DNA of 64,000 nucleotides from an uncultured Saccharospirillaceae bacterium. GTDB taxonomy: Bacteria > Pseudomonadota > Gammaproteobacteria > Pseudomonadales > Oceanobacteraceae. Below the pieces are notes generated by a model. That model worked only from the letters and a program-made list of their open reading frames with translations. It had not been told where the DNA came from and did not search any database. Of this stretch, positions 60,518 through 64,000 are shown piece by piece. The stretch's first letter is position 1; each line of letters starts with the position of its first letter. A program made the translations under genes and the position numbers. The stretch is taken from contig CANMOZ010000021.1 in NCBI GenBank assembly GCA_947499545.1, positions 1 through 64,000 on the forward strand. Direction: 5' to 3'.

Positions 60518-60556
60518 AAAACCCACAAATCTGGTTTTTTTGGCATTGTGGGTTTT
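60518..60556 (+). terminator. Hairpin after the His-rich lipoprotein gene
   Basis: Stem aaaacccacaa (60518-60528) / ttgtgggtttt (60546-60556) with a 17-base loop containing seven Ts. Probably bidirectional; the only long T run is in the loop. Confidence 0.6.
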
Positions 60557-60670
60557 GCCTCACTTCACAGTTCATTTTTCCAAGGTATTGGGGGCACCAA
60601 AGCCTTTTTTATGAGGTGTAGGCGAGTATAATGGCGAAAACTGCCACCGGCTCGCTTATGGAGTCACCTG

Positions 60671-61084
60671 ATGACCAAACTGACGATTTTCTACGATGGA
60701 TGCTGCCCACTCTGTGTGGCGGAAGTAAAGGAACTTGCGGCTTTAGATTCAAATGGGAATCTGGCCTTTGATAATTTACAAGATCCGACGTTTGCTGAAC
60801 GCTGGCCAGGTGTCGATACTGAAGATGCCAATCGCATCATCATGGGCGTACTGGCCAATGGAAACGTTATTCGAGGGTTAGACCTCACTCATCATGCCTG
60901 GTCTTTTGTGGGAAAAGGGTATCGTACTGCCTGGCTTAGGTGGCCAATCATTAAGCCAATTGCCGATATAGGCTATCGCCTTTTTGCGAAACATCGATAC
61001 AAAATTTCAGCCTGGATAACGGGACAGCCTCGTTGTGAAGCTTGCAGCATCCAGCCGATACGATCCAAAAGCAAAAACCCGTAA
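60671..61084 (+). CDS. DCC-family thiol-disulfide oxidoreductase-like protein (DUF393)
   Basis: A 137-residue protein starting MTKLTIFYDGCCPLCVAEV; DGxCPLC is the family name motif (DCC). Predicted thioredoxin-like fold with a redox CxxC. Middle FDNLQDPTFAERWPGVD and the C-terminal YRLFAKHRYKIS are also usual. Biological role not known. Starts 11 bases after a GGAG site. Confidence 0.9.
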   Translation: MTKLTIFYDGCCPLCVAEVKELAALDSNGNLAFDNLQDPTFAERWPGVDTEDANRIIMGVLANGNVIRGLDLTHHAWSFVGKGYRTAWLRWPIIKPIADIGYRLFAKHRYKISAWITGQPRCEACSIQPIRSKSKNP

Positions 61085-61136
61085 TTTTGGTCTTCGTTGA
61101 AGCATGCGGCATAGGGTTGCCTCTGATTCAACCGGG

Positions 61137-62039
61137 TTAGAGGTTGGCAGCCTGGGGGAGTTTGGCATTGAGCAGTTTCCAGTCTTTCACTGAAGCATCG
61201 AAAAAGCCAGACTCGGTATAGGCTCGCTCAATTTCGCCTTGTTCTCTTAATAGGCCGATGCCTTTTTGTAGATGATCGTATAACGTTTTTGCATGTGGAG
61301 CTTTTTTGGAGATAACAAAGCTTCTAAAGCCATCTAATCCGACTTTAACTCCTGACACTGGCCGCAATTGGAACTCATTTAGCGAGCTCACTTTGTGCTG
61401 AGCTTTAGAAAACTCAAGCAAAGTAAAGTCTGCACGGTCAAAGTGAATGAGCTTGTAGATGGATTCAAGGCCATTGGCTTCTAACAGTCCTTTGAGGCCA
61501 AATCCGGATATGGTCTTCCAATCAACGACCCAGCTTTTGACCATTACCCCCTGAAAGGCTCTTAAATCCTCTAGCGAGCGCACGTTGTCGAGTTTGGTGT
61601 TGCCTACTTTTACGTAAATACCCTTTGCGAATTCACCATTCCGGATAATGGGGCTGGACGTGTACAAAGTCCCTAAATCAATCTCACTCCCCCAAACAGT
61701 TTCTGCGTGTGTGTGTGCCTGACCATTCGAAACTTCGGCTAGAGCCCTGGCGTAATTAGGGTATGAGATCGGTTCTAAGTCAAACACAAATTGGCTTTGA
61801 GCCAGAGCTCGACACAGGAGCATCAGGTCAACCGTTGCCCGATTTGCGTGTTCAGATTGATAGGACTGCAGGGTTTTGCAGTGAGAGCGTGCATTCCAAT
61901 TTTTGAAATGATTGTAAACATAGGGTGGGGTGGCCACTTTAATGTGTATAGGCTCATTGGCAAGCACCGTCAAACCAGGGAAAACCAAGGTTAGGGTAAT
62001 AATGAGTGAATAAATGGAAAAAAGTGTGTGGATGCGCAT
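61137..62039 (-). CDS. Periplasmic solute-binding protein (SBP_bac_3-like)
   Basis: A 300-residue exported protein; signal peptide residues 1-27 ending VLANE. It has the layout of family 3 binding proteins: two alpha/beta lobes with SNGQAHTHAETVWG in the first lobe and a hinge near SLEDLRAFQGVMVKSW. It has no transporter genes next to it, like the protein at 9761-10552, and little obvious similarity to that one. Ligand unknown. Confidence 0.72.
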   Translation of the reverse strand: MRIHTLFSIYSLIITLTLVFPGLTVLANEPIHIKVATPPYVYNHFKNWNARSHCKTLQSYQSEHANRATVDLMLLCRALAQSQFVFDLEPISYPNYARALAEVSNGQAHTHAETVWGSEIDLGTLYTSSPIIRNGEFAKGIYVKVGNTKLDNVRSLEDLRAFQGVMVKSWVVDWKTISGFGLKGLLEANGLESIYKLIHFDRADFTLLEFSKAQHKVSSLNEFQLRPVSGVKVGLDGFRSFVISKKAPHAKTLYDHLQKGIGLLREQGEIERAYTESGFFDASVKDWKLLNAKLPQAANL

Positions 62040-62303
62040 GATAGAACCCTTGATTACTCGTGTTGATCAGGGACTTACCGAGTTTAGCAGTTTATGTTTT
62101 GCATTGACTTGTCAGTGCCGGGCAGTTCTAAAGAGGGTTAATTTTTCATGACGTATCTTGTTGAGTTTGGCCGCTCTCGTTATGGTATGGCACTTTTGTT
62201 AGCTCGCGGTTTCCCTAGCGAACACCCATGCTAGGGGTGAGTATCGTCGTTGTTTTTGTAGCTTGGGTGTTTTCTAGGCCCTTTGTGTTCATAGGATAGA
62301 GGC

Positions 62304-63758
62304 ATGCTCAATAGGACCGTCAGTTTGTATTTAATAGCCTTTCCTATAGGCCTTATGGGAACGGTCCAGATGGGCTTTGCTCTGCTTTCTATGTTGGTAT
62401 TTCATGACCATGAAGAAGCGGAGTTTTTTGAACCAGCGCTTGCCATGATGATTTTAGCAATTGTCTTATTGTCGATGGCCAGACGATTTGACGCATCAAG
62501 AATAGGGTATCGAGATGCTTTGTTATTTGCTGTCTTGACTTGGATCTCTTGTGGCGTTTTTGGCGCCATCCCCATTGCCTTGGTGGCTAACGTATCCTTT
62601 ACCGATGCGGTATTTGAATCCATTAGTGCATTAACCACCACGGGAGCGACCGTCCTCAGCGGTTTGGACGCAATGCCGAAATCTTTTTTATTGTATCGGC
62701 AATTTTTGCAGTGGTTGGGCGGCTTGGGTGTCGTCATCTTTGTAGTAGCAGTATTGCCTATGTTGAACGTCGGGGGGATGAAGTTATTACGTGCTGAAAC
62801 GCCTGGCCCGATTAAAGATGAAAAGCTTTCACCCAGAGTTGCGAATACTGCCCATTACTTGTGGATGGTATATATAGCCTTAACCGCTGGATGTGCGCTT
62901 TGCTATTTTTGGGGAGGAATGAGCGCTTTTGATGCTATCGCACACAGTTTTACAACCGTATCAACAGGCGGGTTTTCGACTCACGATGCCAGCATGGGTT
63001 ACTTTAACAGCCCAACTCTTTTGGTGGTCGCCGATGTATTTATGATGTTGGGTGCAATCAATTTTGCCCTGCATTTTAGAGTGGCCAGTCATAAGCGTTT
63101 GAGTGCCTATTGGCAAGATGAAGAAACACGTACCTTTATTGCAATAGTCGTAGCGCTGTCTGGTCTCGCCTTTCTGGTTCTGCTTAGCCACTTTCAAAGT
63201 ACTCAACCCTTGTTGACGTTGAATGAATCAGTTTTTCATGTCATCTCGTTTATAACGAGTACGGGGTTTGGGGCCTCAGATTTCACTCACTGGCCTGCTG
63301 CGGCCACGATGCTGTTGGTATTTGCTGGGTACCTTGGCGGCTGTGCCGGGTCAACGGCTGGCGGTAATAAAATCATTCGTAACCTACTGTGTATTAAATT
63401 GATTCGATTGGAGTTTCTTCGGTTAGTACACCCGCGTGGTGTCAGTTTGGTCCATTATCAAGGAAGGCGGGTTGGAGCCGATGTGCTAAGTGCAACAATG
63501 GCTTTTATGACGATAGCGGCTGTAACGGCAGTGCTTCTTAGCTTGGCATTGATGGCAACGGGCTTGGATTTTTGGTCGGCTTTTACGGCGGTCGCAGCTT
63601 GTCAAAATGTTGTAGGACCAGCCTTCGGAGAGTTGGGTAATAATTTCGAACCGGTATCCGATGTGGGGATCTGGATTTTATCATCAGCCATGATATTGGG
63701 CCGCTTAGAATATTTCACCGTGTTGGCGCTGTTTCTTCCCAGTTTTTGGCGTGAATAG
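62304..63758 (+). CDS. trkH: Potassium uptake protein TrkH
   Basis: A 484-residue membrane protein, the K+-translocating part of the Trk system that works with TrkA. Four selectivity loops can be seen: SALTTTGATVLSG, TTVSTGGFSTHD, ITSTGFGASD and a last loop around VAACQNVVGPAFGELG with about ten helices between them. ATG at 62304; no ribosome binding site is very strong. No trkA gene is in the window. A 264-base spacer precedes it with no visible gene. Confidence 0.93.
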   Translation: MLNRTVSLYLIAFPIGLMGTVQMGFALLSMLVFHDHEEAEFFEPALAMMILAIVLLSMARRFDASRIGYRDALLFAVLTWISCGVFGAIPIALVANVSFTDAVFESISALTTTGATVLSGLDAMPKSFLLYRQFLQWLGGLGVVIFVVAVLPMLNVGGMKLLRAETPGPIKDEKLSPRVANTAHYLWMVYIALTAGCALCYFWGGMSAFDAIAHSFTTVSTGGFSTHDASMGYFNSPTLLVVADVFMMLGAINFALHFRVASHKRLSAYWQDEETRTFIAIVVALSGLAFLVLLSHFQSTQPLLTLNESVFHVISFITSTGFGASDFTHWPAAATMLLVFAGYLGGCAGSTAGGNKIIRNLLCIKLIRLEFLRLVHPRGVSLVHYQGRRVGADVLSATMAFMTIAAVTAVLLSLALMATGLDFWSAFTAVAACQNVVGPAFGELGNNFEPVSDVGIWILSSAMILGRLEYFTVLALFLPSFWRE

Positions 63759-63770
63759 AGCGTAAGGCAG

Positions 63771-64000
63771 GTGAGACTCAAAGACGGCTCCGTTGCAAAA
63801 AATCGCTACTCAGCTATCAGGAGTTGGCCGAGATGCGGAATGAACGAGGCAATCAGGTCGTTGATAGATCGACATCAGGTGGGCCCTTTGGCCCGCAGGC
63901 ATTCTAAGGATGGAATTTATGTCAGGCATCATGAAAAAAATGAAAGGATAGTTTTGGAATTCAAACTCTGGGAGGTGGACAAAAGAGACTCAATGGAAAC
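63771..64000 (+). CDS. Possible gene start after trkH (cut by window edge)
   Basis: A frame from the GTG at 63771 (AAGG four bases upstream) runs without stop for 76 codons to the end of the window: it begins VRLKDGSVAKNRYSAIRSWP and has a later ATG at 63840. It is 12 bases after the trkH stop. I recognise no family. The sequence has no hydrophobic segment and may be chance. Confidence 0.25.
   Translation, partial: MRLKDGSVAKNRYSAIRSWPRCGMNEAIRSLIDRHQVGPLARRHSKDGIYVRHHEKNERIVLEFKLWEVDKRDSME

Overview
The window looks like chromosomal DNA from a marine-type, respiratory gammaproteobacterium. The reasons are a complete cbb3 oxidase cluster with FNR-type regulator, the thrS-infC-rpmI-rplT-pheS-pheT-ihfA order, TtcA, GreB, ClpB, HemN and Mrp of gammaproteobacterial type, and a large set of secreted degradative enzymes. 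The genus cannot be fixed from the sequence alone; an Oceanospirillales-like relative is an inference. No CRISPR array, insertion sequence or complete prophage was seen.

Region 1 (1-9.5 kb) is a secretome block, mostly on the minus strand: a trypsin-like protease with an Asp-Thr repeat tail (cut by the window edge), a YcxB-like membrane protein, a secreted protein with a LOG-like Rossmann domain, two small secreted proteins (one with a cystatin-type QxVxG motif), a sphingomyelinase-type phosphodiesterase, a ChiA chitinase and the glyoxalase II-like GloC. A 14-codon open frame with a strong ribosome binding site runs into an intrinsic terminator between gloC and chiA, on the opposite strand.

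Region 2 (9.7-19 kb) is mixed: a periplasmic solute-binding protein, a short-chain dehydrogenase, TtcA, a phosphoethanolamine-transferase-like enzyme with a histidine-rich insertion, a broken LysR-type regulator, a second trypsin-like protease with a long internal insertion, a methyltransferase and two unassigned genes.

Region 3 (19.1-28.9 kb, minus strand) is an energy module: ccoN-ccoO-ccoQ-ccoP (high-affinity cbb3 oxidase), then ccoG-ccoH-ccoI-ccoS and a TauE/SafE-like gene (assembly and copper supply), and an FNR/ANR regulator. HemN at 50.2 kb fits the same low-oxygen physiology.

Region 4 (29.6-34.6 kb, plus strand) has greB, a small secreted protein, a class I lipase with its dedicated membrane foldase, and a second phosphoethanolamine-transferase-like gene without the His-rich insertion.

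Region 5 (34.6-44.1 kb, minus strand) is core translation and DNA metabolism: tRNA-Val, thrS, infC (AUU start), rpmI, rplT, pheS, pheT, ihfA and uvrB, with promoters and terminators that can be read directly.

Region 6 (44.1-64 kb) holds an aspartate aminotransferase, a peroxiredoxin-glutaredoxin fusion, an orphan sensor kinase, a possible small RNA, a secreted pyroglutamyl-peptidase-like protein whose catalytic Cys is Ser, hemN, acylphosphatase, clpB, a DUF2235 (Tle1-type) alpha/beta hydrolase, mrp, a tRNA-Ala/tRNA-Glu operon, a UPF0149 protein, a YgjP-like metalloprotease, a cold-shock protein, a His-rich lipoprotein, a DCC-family protein, another solute-binding protein and the potassium transporter subunit TrkH.
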